NCBI RefSeq assembly: GCF_000238915.1
Contig: NZ_BAEG01000014.1
Location: 18,221 to 82,220 of the forward strand
Reading direction: 5' to 3'
DNA length: 64,000 nt
Source: Arthrobacter globiformis NBRC 12137
GTDB taxonomy: Bacteria; Actinomycetota; Actinomycetes; Actinomycetales; Micrococcaceae
Positions 6,946 through 16,334 of the stretch are shown in pieces. The translations under genes and the position numbers were made by a program. Numbering within the stretch: the stretch's first letter is position 1; each line of letters starts with the position of its first letter. The notes under the pieces were generated by a model, which was not told the DNA's origin, did not search any database, and saw only the letters and a list, made by a program, of their open reading frames with translations.

Positions 6946-9390
6946 ATGATCCCTCAGCAATCCACTACCCGCCCCGGACATAGCAGAAGGCTGCCGGCCA
7001 TCTTCGCCGTGGCCCTTGCCATGGTCATTGGCCAGGGCCTCGCCGGTCCAACGGCGGCGGCTCCTGCACCTGCATCGGCGCAGCCAGCCGGTGCCCAGCC
7101 TGCGGCCGCGCAGCCGGCGGCGTCCCCGCTCGACGACGGCCACTACATCGTGATGCTCAAGGACAAACCGCTGGCCACATACTCCGGCGGCGTCCCTGGC
7201 ATCCCCGGCACGGCCGTGCCGAAGGGGAAGAAGCTGAACCCCTCCGGCCCCAACTCGCGCAAGTACGATGCCCACCTGAAGGCCAAGCAGCGGGAGGCCG
7301 CAGCGTCCACGGGCGTGACCATCAACAGGAGCTACACCCTGGCTCTCAACGCCTTCAGCGCAGTTCTCTCCGCCGCCCAGGCGAAGGCGCTCGCCGGTGA
7401 CACCGACGTGCTGGCCGTGGTCCCGGACAGCATCCGCAAGCCGGATTACTCAAGCACGGACTTCCTCGGACTGCCCGGCGGCGACGGCGTGTGGGACCAG
7501 CAGTTCGGCGGCAAAGATGAAGCGGGCAAGGGCATCGTGGTCGGCATGCTGGACACCGGCTACACGCCCGACAACCCGTTCTTCGCCGGGGACACCGTCG
7601 ATCCGCTGTCCGGCACCCCGGACGTGGGCGTGCCATACCGCCTCCAGGGCAACGTGATCGCCATGCGCAAGGCCAACGGCGGGACCTTCGTGGGCGACTG
7701 CGTGGCCGGCGACGCGTTCGACGGCACGGAATGCAACAGCAAGGTCATCGGCGCCAGGTTCTACGACAAGGCGTACAAGGCAGCGGTTCCTCCGGAATTC
7801 CGGTCACCCAGTGAGAAGTTCTCGCCGCTGGACGTAAACGGCCACGGATCCCACACCGGCAGCACCGCGGCCGGAAACGCCGACGTCACCCAGACGGCAG
7901 GCGGGCGCGACTTCGGCAAGAGCTCAGGCGTTGCGCCGGCGGCCAAGATTGCCGTCTACAAGGTCTGCTGGGAAGGCGCCGTTCCGGAGGCCACCGGGTG
8001 CGTTGAATCAGACATTCTCAACGCTATCCAGGATGCCGTCCTCGACGGCGTCGACGTGCTGAACTTCTCCATCTCGGGAAACAACAACTCCACAGTCGAT
8101 GCCGTTTCCCTTGCGTTCCTTAACGCCGCGGCCGCAGGCATCTTCGTGGCTGCGTCCGCCGGCAACTCCGGCCCGACTGCCTCGACCGTCAACCACGCCG
8201 GCCCCTGGATCACCAGCGTGGCAGCCTCGACATTCGACAACACGCTCCGCGGAACCGCTGAACTGTCGGACGGAAGCAAGTTCGCCGGTGCCAGCGTCAT
8301 GAGCAGCGAGGTGGACGCCAAGCCGATCGTGCTGGCCGTGGACGTGAAGGCGGCCGCGGCCCTGGCTACGGATGCGGCGCTATGCGCGCCGAACTCCCTG
8401 GACCCGGCAAAAACTGCAGACAAGATCGTGGTCTGCGACCGCGGTGTTGTGGCACGCGTTGACAAGAGCGCCGAGGTTGAGCGCGCCGGCGGCGTGGGCA
8501 TGGTTCTGGTCAACCTGACGCCCGGCTCGCTCGACGCCGATCTGCACAGCGTGCCCACGGTCCACGTAGACGACCCGAAGATCAAGGACCTGGTAGCGGC
8601 GACCCCGGGCATGACGGCAAACCTCAAGGCGACCGACACCACGGGGGCCGAACCCCCGCCCGTGCCGCAGATTGCGGAATTCTCCTCACGGGGGCCCACC
8701 CTGGCAGCAGACGGGGACCTGCTCAAGCCTGACGTGACGGCTCCGGGTGTGGCAGTGCTGGCCGCCGTTTCGCCGGTCGGCTTCAACGGCGAGGACTTCG
8801 GTTTCCTGTCCGGCACGTCCATGGCGTCGCCGCACATCGCCGGCTCTGGTGCGCTGCTCCTGGGCAAGAACCCGCAGTGGTCCCCGGCGGCCGTGAAATC
8901 CGCCATCATGACCACGGCCTATGACCTGGTCAACGCGACCGGCACCGACGTGCATGACGTCTTTGCCCAAGGCGCCGGCCACGTCGATCCGGCCCGGTTC
9001 GACTCCCCGGGGCTCGTTTACGACGCCGGCATCGGAGACTGGATGGGCTTCCTCCAGGGACAGGGAATCGACCTTGGTGTCGCCCCCATCGCAGCCAAGG
9101 ACGTCAACCTCCCCTCGGTGGCACTGGGCGCCATGTCCGGCAGCCAGACCGTCACGCGGTCGGTCACGGCGGTGACGGCGGGAACCTACCGGGCAGCGAT
9201 CACCCTTCCAGGCATCACCGCCACCGTCAGCCCGGCAGAAGTGACGCTGGCCGAGGGTGAAAGCGCCACGTTCACGATTACGTTCACCACCGCAGGGGCG
9301 CCGCTGAACGCATACTCCACCGGATCCCTGACGTGGACGTCGGGCGACAACACCGTCCGGTCACCGGTGGCGGTGCGGCCGGTGGCATAG
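6946..9390 (+). CDS. Second secreted S8 family (subtilisin-like) serine protease with PA domain
   Basis: 814 aa from the ATG preceded by AGGAAGG; longer in-frame starts lack a ribosome site. It is a paralogue of the protease at 1355 with the same order: signal peptide (to about residue 40), Ala/Pro/Gln spacer, I9 propeptide (about 66-160), S8 domain with PA insert (about 455-560), Fn3-like end. The triad is Asp203 (GMLDTG), His300 (NGHGSHTG) and Ser625 (GTSMASPH). It ends about 240 residues earlier than its paralogue and lacks the extra C-terminal region and Lys-rich tail. Divergent from the SSI-like lipoprotein operon with a 240-bp shared promoter region. Confidence 0.95.
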   Translation: MIPQQSTTRPGHSRRLPAIFAVALAMVIGQGLAGPTAAAPAPASAQPAGAQPAAAQPAASPLDDGHYIVMLKDKPLATYSGGVPGIPGTAVPKGKKLNPSGPNSRKYDAHLKAKQREAAASTGVTINRSYTLALNAFSAVLSAAQAKALAGDTDVLAVVPDSIRKPDYSSTDFLGLPGGDGVWDQQFGGKDEAGKGIVVGMLDTGYTPDNPFFAGDTVDPLSGTPDVGVPYRLQGNVIAMRKANGGTFVGDCVAGDAFDGTECNSKVIGARFYDKAYKAAVPPEFRSPSEKFSPLDVNGHGSHTGSTAAGNADVTQTAGGRDFGKSSGVAPAAKIAVYKVCWEGAVPEATGCVESDILNAIQDAVLDGVDVLNFSISGNNNSTVDAVSLAFLNAAAAGIFVAASAGNSGPTASTVNHAGPWITSVAASTFDNTLRGTAELSDGSKFAGASVMSSEVDAKPIVLAVDVKAAAALATDAALCAPNSLDPAKTADKIVVCDRGVVARVDKSAEVERAGGVGMVLVNLTPGSLDADLHSVPTVHVDDPKIKDLVAATPGMTANLKATDTTGAEPPPVPQIAEFSSRGPTLAADGDLLKPDVTAPGVAVLAAVSPVGFNGEDFGFLSGTSMASPHIAGSGALLLGKNPQWSPAAVKSAIMTTAYDLVNATGTDVHDVFAQGAGHVDPARFDSPGLVYDAGIGDWMGFLQGQGIDLGVAPIAAKDVNLPSVALGAMSGSQTVTRSVTAVTAGTYRAAITLPGITATVSPAEVTLAEGESATFTITFTTAGAPLNAYSTGSLTWTSGDNTVRSPVAVRPVA

Positions 9391-9427
9391 CGCCGCTGAT
9401 CTGGGAGCGCCGCTGACCTGGGGGCGG

Positions 9428-9469
9428 ACGACGCCGGGACTCACCGCTTGTGGTGGGTCCCGGCGTCGT
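9428..9469 (+). terminator. Hairpin terminator after the second subtilase
   Basis: ACGACGCCGGGAC at 9428-9440 pairs with GTCCCGGCGTCGT at 9457-9469, with an inner CACC/GGTG extension and only a short T-containing tail. It sits 38 bases after the protease stop. Confidence 0.7.
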
Positions 9470-9581
9470 GCTTCTCCCGGCCTAGCGCCGGGCGGGGCGG
9501 CGAACAGGGACCCAGATCGTTAGTGCACGAATCGTTCGGTATCATTGGTAGTGGCACTAGTCTCGAAATGGAGTGGATACC

Positions 9582-9806
9582 GTGGCAAAAGAGAACGGCG
9601 CGCAGCGGTTCATGCGGGCAACCGGCAAGCTCAGGGCGGTTTTTGGACCCGCCAACAGGAGTTCGCTGGTCCACGACATGACCGAGGAGAACCGCAAACT
9701 GCTCGCCCAGCGTGAGGCCGAGACGCAGCAGTGGGAAACGGTCACGCGCCCGGACGGCAGCACATACGTTGTGCCCCGCAACCCCGACGATAAGTCCCTG
9801 CGCTAG
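9582..9806 (+). CDS. Small conserved protein, tandem paralogue 1
   Basis: 74 aa from GTG 9582, eight bases after GGAG; an in-frame GTG three codons earlier would overlap that ribosome site. Charged and soluble-looking. Shared with the next gene: FM..T..LR.VFGPA near the N terminus, then VH, then LAQ.E.ET and DG..Y.V near the C terminus. The strong conservation of VFGPA between the two argues that both are translated. I do not recognise a named family or function. Confidence 0.75.
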   Translation: MAKENGAQRFMRATGKLRAVFGPANRSSLVHDMTEENRKLLAQREAETQQWETVTRPDGSTYVVPRNPDDKSLR

Positions 9807-9941
9807 CAGCCGCTGGATCATTTCGCCGGTCGGACTACTGCCGGCCGGGTTCTTTTTCGGGGTCCCGGCGTAAAATAAGGGCACTGGCAACCCGAAGGGC
9901 AGACGCTCTGACGCCTTCAAGCAGGGAAGGGGGTGGGACTT

Positions 9942-10151
9942 GTGGCACATGTGCTCAGTGGCTTTATGAACCTGACGGACAGGCTCCGGTTCGTATTCGG
10001 CCCTGCCGCCGTAGGCGATTCAGCTGCGCCGGTGGTTCACCTGCATGACGATTATGAGCATGCTTCCGAAGATGATTTGGCCCAGTTCGAAGTCGAGACC
10101 GACTCGGACGGGCACCACTATGCTGTCCGTAAGAGCGACCTGGAAAAGTGA
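9942..10151 (+). CDS. Small conserved protein, tandem paralogue 2
   Basis: 69 aa from a GTG preceded by AGGGGG at eight bases. It shares the FMNLTDRLRFVFGPA core and the LAQFEVET/DGHHYAV tail with the gene at 9582, but is more acidic and His-rich in the middle (VVHLHDDYEHASEDD). A strong terminator follows at 10172. Each gene has its own ribosome site and 135 bases separate them, so they may be separately controlled. Function unknown. Confidence 0.75.
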   Translation: MAHVLSGFMNLTDRLRFVFGPAAVGDSAAPVVHLHDDYEHASEDDLAQFEVETDSDGHHYAVRKSDLEK

Positions 10152-10171
10152 CAGCGCCTTTATTCAAGCCG

Positions 10172-10207
10172 AAGAAGCCCGGTGCGTGAACGCACCGGGC
10201 TTCTTTC
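10172..10207. terminator. Strong, possibly bidirectional terminator
   Basis: A perfect 16-bp stem, AAGAAGCCCGGTGCGT at 10172-10187 with ACGCACCGGGCTTCTT at 10190-10205, a tight loop, and T-rich sequence on the plus side. It separates the small plus-strand genes from convergent lysC. Confidence 0.85.
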
Positions 10208-10269
10208 TGCGCTGGCTATGTCAGCGCTGCCTCTGACTCGCTGTCTCTGACGGCGCTGGGGCAGGCGGC

Positions 10270-10788
10270 CTAGCGGCCGGTGCCGCCGTAGACGGTGGCA
10301 ACAGCTTCGCTGTCCAGGTCGAATGCCTTGTGGATGGCGCGGACAGCGTCATCGAGCAGGTCAGCGTGGGTCACCACGGAAATGCGGATTTCCGAAGTGG
10401 AGATCATGTTGATGTTGATGCCTGCGGCGGACAGGGCCTTGAAGAACGTGGCCGAAACGCCCGGGTGGGAGCGCATGCCGGCGCCGATCAGTGACAGCTT
10501 GCCGATCTGCTCGTTGTACTCGATGCTTTCGAAACCGATCTCGGCCTGCGCGGCACGGAGGGCGGCAAGGGCATCGGCGCCCTCGACGATGGGCAGCGTG
10601 AAGGAGATGTCGGTCCTGCCGGTGCCGTGCGTGGAAACGTTCTGGACGATCATGTCAATGTTCGAGTGCGCGTCCGCGATGACCTGGAAGATCGCGGCAG
10701 CCTTGCCGGGGATGTCCGGAACACCGACGACGGTGACCTTTGCTTCCGAGCGGTCGTGTGCAACACCGGAGATGATTGGCTGCTCCAA
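10270..10788 (-). CDS. lysC: Aspartate kinase beta subunit from internal in-frame start
   Basis: Inside lysC, a TTG at 10788 is preceded by GAGGGAG at a five-base spacing. It would yield a 172-residue protein consisting of the ACT regulatory region ([18 protein letters not shown]). In Corynebacterium glutamicum the LysC beta subunit is also about 172 aa and begins at the homologous position, and the alpha2-beta2 enzyme is feedback-inhibited through it. Overlapping expression here is inference from that precedent plus the ribosome site. Confidence 0.6.
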   Translation of the reverse strand: MEQPIISGVAHDRSEAKVTVVGVPDIPGKAAAIFQVIADAHSNIDMIVQNVSTHGTGRTDISFTLPIVEGADALAALRAAQAEIGFESIEYNEQIGKLSLIGAGMRSHPGVSATFFKALSAAGININMISTSEIRISVVTHADLLDDAVRAIHKAFDLDSEAVATVYGGTGR

Positions 10789-11628
10789 GGCAACTCCCTC
10801 TTGAGTCGTGATCTTGTCATCGGCGCCGGGCAGGACCCAGGTGCCTTCGTTCTGGCTGAATGAGGAACGGACGTGCAGCGGCACGCCGAACCGCCGGGCA
10901 TATTCGACGCACCGGAGGTGGAGGATCTTGGCGCCGGAGGCGGCCAGCTCCAGCATCTCCTCGCTGGAGATGCGGTCGATTTTCTGCGCTGACGGAACGA
11001 CGCGGGGGTCCGCGGTGTAGATGCCGTCAACGTCGGTGTAGATCTCGCAGACGTCTGCCTCGAGGGCGGCGGCGAGGGCCACCGCCGTAGTGTCCGAACC
11101 GCCACGGCCGAGGGTGGTGATCTCGTTGGTGGAGCGGCTCATGCCCTGGAAACCGGCGACGATGGCAATGTGCCCCTTGTCCAGGGCAGTGCGGATGCGG
11201 TGCGGGTCGACGTCGATGATCCGGGCTTTGCCGTGGATTCCGTCCGTGATCATGCCGGCCTGGGAACCCGTGAAGGATTGCGCGGACGCACCGAACTTGT
11301 TGATGGCCATGGCCAGCAGGGCCATGGAGATGCGCTCACCGGCGGAGAGGAGCATGTCCATCTCGCGGGCCGGGGCTGAGTCGGTGACCTGGGCGGCTAG
11401 GTCAAGGAGCTCGTCGGTGGTGTCACCCATGGCGGAGACGACGACGACGACTTCGTTGCCGGCCTTCTGGGCGTCGACCACGCGCCGGGCCACGCGCTTG
11501 ATGCCGTCAGCGTCAGCCACCGAGGAGCCGCCGAACTTCTGCACAATGAGCTGCGTGGTGACAGCAGCATCTGCGGGCAGCTCCTGCGGCTGCGGTTCGG
11601 TTTTCACATCGGTACTGGGCATACTCAT
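10270..11628 (-). CDS. lysC: Aspartate kinase (alpha subunit)
   Basis: 452 aa. Phosphorylates aspartate as the first step to lysine, threonine, methionine and diaminopimelate. The kinase domain starts with KFGGSSVAD (Lys31) and contains [13 protein letters not shown]; two ACT regulatory domains lie in about the last 150 residues. The N terminus is about 25 residues longer than usual; a second ATG two codons on is equally possible. An internal start for a separate beta subunit is described at 10788. recR and dnaX follow upstream on the same strand. The usual neighbour asd is not in the window; lysC is followed by a terminator. Confidence 0.96.
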   Translation of the reverse strand: MSMPSTDVKTEPQPQELPADAAVTTQLIVQKFGGSSVADADGIKRVARRVVDAQKAGNEVVVVVSAMGDTTDELLDLAAQVTDSAPAREMDMLLSAGERISMALLAMAINKFGASAQSFTGSQAGMITDGIHGKARIIDVDPHRIRTALDKGHIAIVAGFQGMSRSTNEITTLGRGGSDTTAVALAAALEADVCEIYTDVDGIYTADPRVVPSAQKIDRISSEEMLELAASGAKILHLRCVEYARRFGVPLHVRSSFSQNEGTWVLPGADDKITTQEGVALEQPIISGVAHDRSEAKVTVVGVPDIPGKAAAIFQVIADAHSNIDMIVQNVSTHGTGRTDISFTLPIVEGADALAALRAAQAEIGFESIEYNEQIGKLSLIGAGMRSHPGVSATFFKALSAAGININMISTSEIRISVVTHADLLDDAVRAIHKAFDLDSEAVATVYGGTGR

Positions 11629-11743
11629 GCGTGCACCCTCACTGGATCAAATTGGAGTTCTGGAGGCCAGGCGGCCTTGTGGCACGGCGGCCTACCCAGT
11701 TTATCGCTGTGGTCCGCCCGCTGTGGAATTGTGACCCTTACTG

Positions 11744-12343
11744 TCAGCTGAGGGCATTCCGGCGGCCCTCGAAGGCCCTGCCCAGGGTGACTTCATCCGC
11801 GTACTCAAGGTCGCCGCCCACGGGCAGCCCGGACGCGAGACGGGTGACCGCGATCCCGATGGACTGCAGCATGCGCGCCAGATAGGTGGCGGTGGCCTCA
11901 CCCTCAAGATTCGGGTCGGTGGCGATGATGATCTCCTGGACGGCGCCGTCACTGAGCCGGTTGAGGAGCTCGCGGATCCGGAGCTGCTCCGGGCCGACGC
12001 CGGCAATGGGGTTGATGGCGCCTCCGAGCACGTGGTAACGGCCCCGGAATGAGCGGGTGCGCTCCACGGCCAGCACGTCCTTGGACTCCTCCACGACGCA
12101 GATGACGGCGGGATCCCGCCTCGGATCCCGGCAAATGTTGCACAGTTCCTGCTCGGTCACGTTGCCGCACGCGGCGCAGAACTTGACCCGCTCCTTGACG
12201 GTGGTGATGGCCTCCACCAGCCGCTTCATGTCCTGGGGGTCTGCCTCCAGGATGTGGAACGCCAAGCGCTGCGCGGACTTCGGTCCCACACCGGGAAGGC
12301 GTCCGAGCTCGTCGATCAGCTCCTGAACTGCACCCTCGTACAC
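11744..12343 (-). CDS. recR: Recombination mediator protein RecR
   Basis: 199 aa from GTG. Works with RecF and RecO to load RecA at gaps. Visible features: helix-hairpin-helix [20 protein letters not shown] (about 13-32), four-cysteine zinc site (Cys56, 59, 68, 71), and a Toprim domain with VVEES near residue 84 and [14 protein letters not shown] near residue 140. The length is standard. GAGGA lies five bases upstream of the start. It lies between dnaX and lysC, the common actinobacterial order. Confidence 0.97.
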   Translation of the reverse strand: MYEGAVQELIDELGRLPGVGPKSAQRLAFHILEADPQDMKRLVEAITTVKERVKFCAACGNVTEQELCNICRDPRRDPAVICVVEESKDVLAVERTRSFRGRYHVLGGAINPIAGVGPEQLRIRELLNRLSDGAVQEIIIATDPNLEGEATATYLARMLQSIGIAVTRLASGLPVGGDLEYADEVTLGRAFEGRRNALS

Positions 12344-12473
12344 TTTTTCCTCGATTGCTTGGTTGAAAGATGGCCGGTGCCACCAGACGGGGCACCGGGA
12401 CGTCGCGGGGCGGCCTGCCCGGCCCCCGGGTCCTCGCCTCGGGCGGGAGCCGCTTCAGGGCCGGTGCCGCCGG

Positions 12474-15400
12474 CTAGAACCGGGGCATCAGGGGGCTGCC
12501 GTCCAGCGACCGTTCTTCGATGAGCTTTCCGCCCAGAATACGCTCGACGGCGGCACGGCCAAAGACGCCCGACTCCTCAATGGTTTCGTCATCCGCGCTG
12601 GGGATGTCCTGCACGTATTGTGCCGGTTCCTCGAGGCTCCGCGCTGGCGCCTTGGCCCGGCCTGCCTCGGCCTCCGGGCTGTTGGAGAGCCTCTGGTAGA
12701 GGCTCAGCTTGCCTCTGGCGGGAGTCTCCGGTGCAGGTGCCGGTGCGGTGGCACGGGCAGCCGCAACCGAGGGTCCCGCCTGGACTGACGGTCCCGCATT
12801 AACTGCTGGTCCTGGCTGGACTGCTGGTCCGGGCTGGACTGCGGGTCCGGGGCCGGGTGCGAATACGGGAACCCGGACCGGGACGGCGTCGGCGGCTGCA
12901 GTCACGGCGGGTGGGCGGACGCCCTGGGTGGTGGGTGCACCGTAATCGTGGCTGGCAGCTGCCGGGGCGGATGCCATGGCGTAGGCGCGCTCGAGCTCAG
13001 AGGCGCCGCGCTCGGCAGTTTCCGGTCCGTTCTCAGCAGGGGCGCTCCAACCCGGGGCGCCATCACCCGGGGCGCCATCACCCGGGGCGCTCCAACCCGG
13101 CTCAGATCCACCCTGCTCAGGTTCACCCTGCACAGTTCCAGCCGGCGCAGTTCCACCCGGCCCGGTGGACGGCTGGCCTTCGGTGACGGGACCGCCAGGG
13201 TGCGGCGGCTGGGCGGCGGCCGGCGGGTACACCGGTGCGGCCGACCCGGTTGACTCCTCGTCGCGCCCATTGGCAGCTGCTCCGGGGTATTTGCCCACAT
13301 TGCTTTCGGAAGCGAGAGCCCACACGCCAGGTGTCTGCTCGACAGCGCGGGACCACGGATCAGCCGAAGTGTCCGGAGCAGGCTGGCGCTGCGCCTGTGC
13401 CGGCGCGGCAGTATTTGCAGGGGTCTGCGCAGCCGACGGTGCGGACCTGACAGGCCGGGTTACTTCCGGCGCCTGAATCTTCGGCGACTGTATCTCGGGC
13501 CCCGTTATCTCCGGTGCAGGCGATGGCGCAGGGCTGCTCTGCCACCGGCGCGACGGCTCCCAATCCATGGGAGGCTCTTCTTCCAGCGGAGGTGCGTCCT
13601 CGTCGAGCGGAGGGCCCCAGTCGTCATCCGGATAGGAATAGTCGCCGGCGTGCTGCTGCGGCCCACGGGCAACGGGGCCGTGTGATGCCGCCGGTTCCGT
13701 GGCCGCCGGCTGTGCGACGGGTTGCCGGGACGACACGGACGGTGCATGGCCGGATGCCCCAGCAGCGCTTCCGACGCCGACAGGCACGGCGGGGGCAGCG
13801 GGTGCGGTGGTGGTTGATGTGCCAGCAGCGCCTCCGATGCCGGCGGGTGCTTCGATGTCCGACCGGGGCGCCGTGATGGTTGGTCCGGACCCCAGCGGCG
13901 CGGAAACCGCCGGGGCCTCCGGCGAAGAGGGAAGGACATGCCCGGCGGCGGGCGCGGTGGCCGAATCCGGCGACTCCGGAGCCGCGCCTGTTGCAGCAGG
14001 GCGGGCCGCGGCGGGCTCCGGCTGCCCGGGGCCACCAGCGGGTGCCAGGCCCCAATCTGCGTCGGTGGTGGTAGCCGGAATGTCCCGGCTAGTAGGCGCT
14101 TTTGGGTTTGGCTCAGAGCTCGCTGAGCTGCCGGCGCCTGCCACGGCGGTGATCTGGCAGTCGATGCCGATGGTTTTGTGGATGGCCTGGCGCAGATTCT
14201 CGGAGTGGTCGGCCCTGCCGAAGGCTCCGGCCAGCCCGGAGGTGGTGAAGATGAGCGTCAGGACCTGGCCGTCAAACTGGCCGACCTGGGCATTGGGCTC
14301 CACGAGCGCCCATGTGCTCCGCTTGATTCTTGCCAGGGTCTGCAGGACCTCGGGCCAGGCGCGGCGGAGTACCTCCACGTCGGCATGCCCACCGGCCGGG
14401 GCTGCACCGGCAGAGGCTGTGCTCGAAGGGGCTGTGTTCGACGGGGCTTGGGCGCGGGACTGCGGAGCGGGGGCCGAAGGTGCCGCCTGCGCCGCCACCG
14501 GCTCGGGGCTTGGGGCCTGTTGGCGCTGGGCCGGTTCAGGCCGCGGGGCGGACTCCGGTGCCTGCGAAGCCGCGGGACGCTGTGGCACGGACTCCCGGCC
14601 CTGGCCGTCGGGTGACTCCGGCGCCGGGCGGCGGTCGCGTGCGGCGGCGTCATCCATGGGCCAGTCACCCGTGGTGATCCGCGGTGCTGCCAGGGCTTCC
14701 CGTCCGGGTGCGTCCTGTGCCGCTGGTGCGTCCTGGATGCTGGGTGGGCCCACCCGCGGCCCGCTCTGCGCCGGAGCCTGGGCCGGAGCCGGAGCGGGCG
14801 GCGTTGGCGTGGACGCCGGAGCCGCCTCTGCCGGGGCAGGCGAAACCGGTGAAGCCGCAGCGGGAGCAGGGGCCGACGTGGCAGCAGGGGAAACAGCGGG
14901 CCCGGCTGCGGCAGGCGCCGGCACGGCCGGCGCACCCGCGGCGGGAGCACCGGCGTCGGACCCTCCATAGTTCAGGCGCCGCTCCACGCGGTCGATCCTG
15001 GCGGCGATGCCGCGTTCGGTCTGCTCGGAACTGGGCAGCAGGATGCGGGCGCAGAGCAGTTCCAGGTGCAGCCGCGGCGACGTGGCACCCGTCATCTCTG
15101 TCAGCGCGGTGTTCGTGACGTCGGCGGCGCGGGACAGCTCGGCTGCGCCGAGATTGTGTGCCTGGCTTTGCATCCGTGCGATCTGGTCGGCCGGCATGCC
15201 GCGGAGGATGGCCTGTGCGCTTTCCGGCATGGCCTGCACGATGATGAGGTCGCGGAAGCGTTCGAGGAGATCCTCCACGAAGCGGCGGGGGTCGTGCCCC
15301 GTCTGGATGACGCGGTCCACGGCGCGGAAGACCGTGGCAGCATCGGAAGCGGCGATGGCCTCGACGACGTCGTCCAGTAGCGAGGCGTGTGTGTACCCGA

Positions 15401-16133
15401 GGAGTGCCACGGCGAGTTCGTAATCGAGGCCATTGGGTCCGGCGCCTGCCATGAGCTGGTCCAGCACGGACAGCGAGTCCCGCACGGACCCCGCACCCGC
15501 ACGGATCACCAGCGACAGCACGCCGGGGGCCACCGGGACGTTTTCCTGCTGGCAGAGCTGCTCGAGGTAGGCCATGAGCGGTTCCGGCGGTACGAGCCGG
15601 AAGGGGTAGTGGTGCGTGCGGGAGCGGATGGTTCCGATGACCTTGTCCGGCTCGGTGGTGGCGAAGATGAACTTGATGTGTTCCGGCGGCTCTTCGACGA
15701 TTTTCAGCAGGGCGTTGAAGCCCGCCGAGGTGACCATGTGGGCTTCGTCAATGATGAAGATCTTGTAGCGGTCCCGCACCGGAGCGTAGGTGGCGCGTTC
15801 CCGGAGGTCGCGGGCGTCATCCACGCCGCCGTGGCTGGCGGCGTCGATCTCGATGACGTCGAGGGAGCCGGCGCCGCCGCGGGCGAGTTCGACGCAGCTG
15901 GGGCAGACGCCGCACGGGGTGTCCGTGGGGCCCTTCGCGCAGTTGAGGCAACGCGCCAGGATGCGCGCAGAGGTGGTCTTGCCGCAGCCGCGCGGGCCGG
16001 AGAAAAGGTAGGCGTGGTTCACACGGTTCTTGCGCAGCGCCGTCATCAGCGGCTCCGTGACGTGTTCCTGCCCGATAACGTCCGCGAACGAGTCCGGGCG
16101 GTACCTGCGGTAAAGGGCAGTTGTAACAGTCAC
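12474..16133 (-). CDS. dnaX: DNA polymerase III subunit gamma/tau (very long form)
   Basis: 1219 aa clamp-loader ATPase. The AAA+ module fills the first 370 or so residues: Walker A GPRGCGKTT (46-54), zinc-binding cysteines 65, 74, 77 and 80, and DEAH at 129-132. From about 395 onward it is mostly Pro/Ala-rich and disordered. A folded island lies near 580-660 (LRRAWPEVLQTLARIKRSTW), and a conserved actinobacterial C terminus follows (FGRAAVERILGGKLIEE near the end). Short internal repeats (GPAVQPGPAVQ, APGDGAPGDGAPG) lie at about 1080-1110 and 990-1020. The E. coli protein is about half this length. It is transcribed after ffs and before recR. Confidence 0.96.
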   Translation of the reverse strand: MTVTTALYRRYRPDSFADVIGQEHVTEPLMTALRKNRVNHAYLFSGPRGCGKTTSARILARCLNCAKGPTDTPCGVCPSCVELARGGAGSLDVIEIDAASHGGVDDARDLRERATYAPVRDRYKIFIIDEAHMVTSAGFNALLKIVEEPPEHIKFIFATTEPDKVIGTIRSRTHHYPFRLVPPEPLMAYLEQLCQQENVPVAPGVLSLVIRAGAGSVRDSLSVLDQLMAGAGPNGLDYELAVALLGYTHASLLDDVVEAIAASDAATVFRAVDRVIQTGHDPRRFVEDLLERFRDLIIVQAMPESAQAILRGMPADQIARMQSQAHNLGAAELSRAADVTNTALTEMTGATSPRLHLELLCARILLPSSEQTERGIAARIDRVERRLNYGGSDAGAPAAGAPAVPAPAAAGPAVSPAATSAPAPAAASPVSPAPAEAAPASTPTPPAPAPAQAPAQSGPRVGPPSIQDAPAAQDAPGREALAAPRITTGDWPMDDAAARDRRPAPESPDGQGRESVPQRPAASQAPESAPRPEPAQRQQAPSPEPVAAQAAPSAPAPQSRAQAPSNTAPSSTASAGAAPAGGHADVEVLRRAWPEVLQTLARIKRSTWALVEPNAQVGQFDGQVLTLIFTTSGLAGAFGRADHSENLRQAIHKTIGIDCQITAVAGAGSSASSEPNPKAPTSRDIPATTTDADWGLAPAGGPGQPEPAAARPAATGAAPESPDSATAPAAGHVLPSSPEAPAVSAPLGSGPTITAPRSDIEAPAGIGGAAGTSTTTAPAAPAVPVGVGSAAGASGHAPSVSSRQPVAQPAATEPAASHGPVARGPQQHAGDYSYPDDDWGPPLDEDAPPLEEEPPMDWEPSRRWQSSPAPSPAPEITGPEIQSPKIQAPEVTRPVRSAPSAAQTPANTAAPAQAQRQPAPDTSADPWSRAVEQTPGVWALASESNVGKYPGAAANGRDEESTGSAAPVYPPAAAQPPHPGGPVTEGQPSTGPGGTAPAGTVQGEPEQGGSEPGWSAPGDGAPGDGAPGWSAPAENGPETAERGASELERAYAMASAPAAASHDYGAPTTQGVRPPAVTAAADAVPVRVPVFAPGPGPAVQPGPAVQPGPAVNAGPSVQAGPSVAAARATAPAPAPETPARGKLSLYQRLSNSPEAEAGRAKAPARSLEEPAQYVQDIPSADDETIEESGVFGRAAVERILGGKLIEERSLDGSPLMPRF

Positions 16134-16170
16134 AGGGAAAACCTACCTATAGGGACTGACATTAAATAAG

Positions 16171-16261
16171 AGACCCCTCATGCACCCGCCAGAGCCCATC
16201 TACCCTTGCTACCTTCCGGTCCTGGGGGAGTTCAACAGGATGACGCCACATGAGGGGCCGT
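16171..16261 (-). ncRNA. ffs: Signal recognition particle RNA (small bacterial 4.5S type)
   Basis: Read on the minus strand, the segment contains the universal SRP apical loop (AGGACCGGAAGGTAGCAAGG), closed by a long helix. The 5' end CCCCTCATG pairs with the 3' end CATGAGGGG. The length is about 90 nt. It lies 38 bases upstream of dnaX on the same strand, the typical actinobacterial position. The RNA binds Ffh and acts in co-translational membrane targeting. Confidence 0.93.
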
Positions 16262-16334
16262 CAGATACTTTACCCGAACTTTGGGCGTGGCTCGAATCGG
16301 CTCCGGTGGGGCGGTGGCGGGTGCCGCCGTCGTC

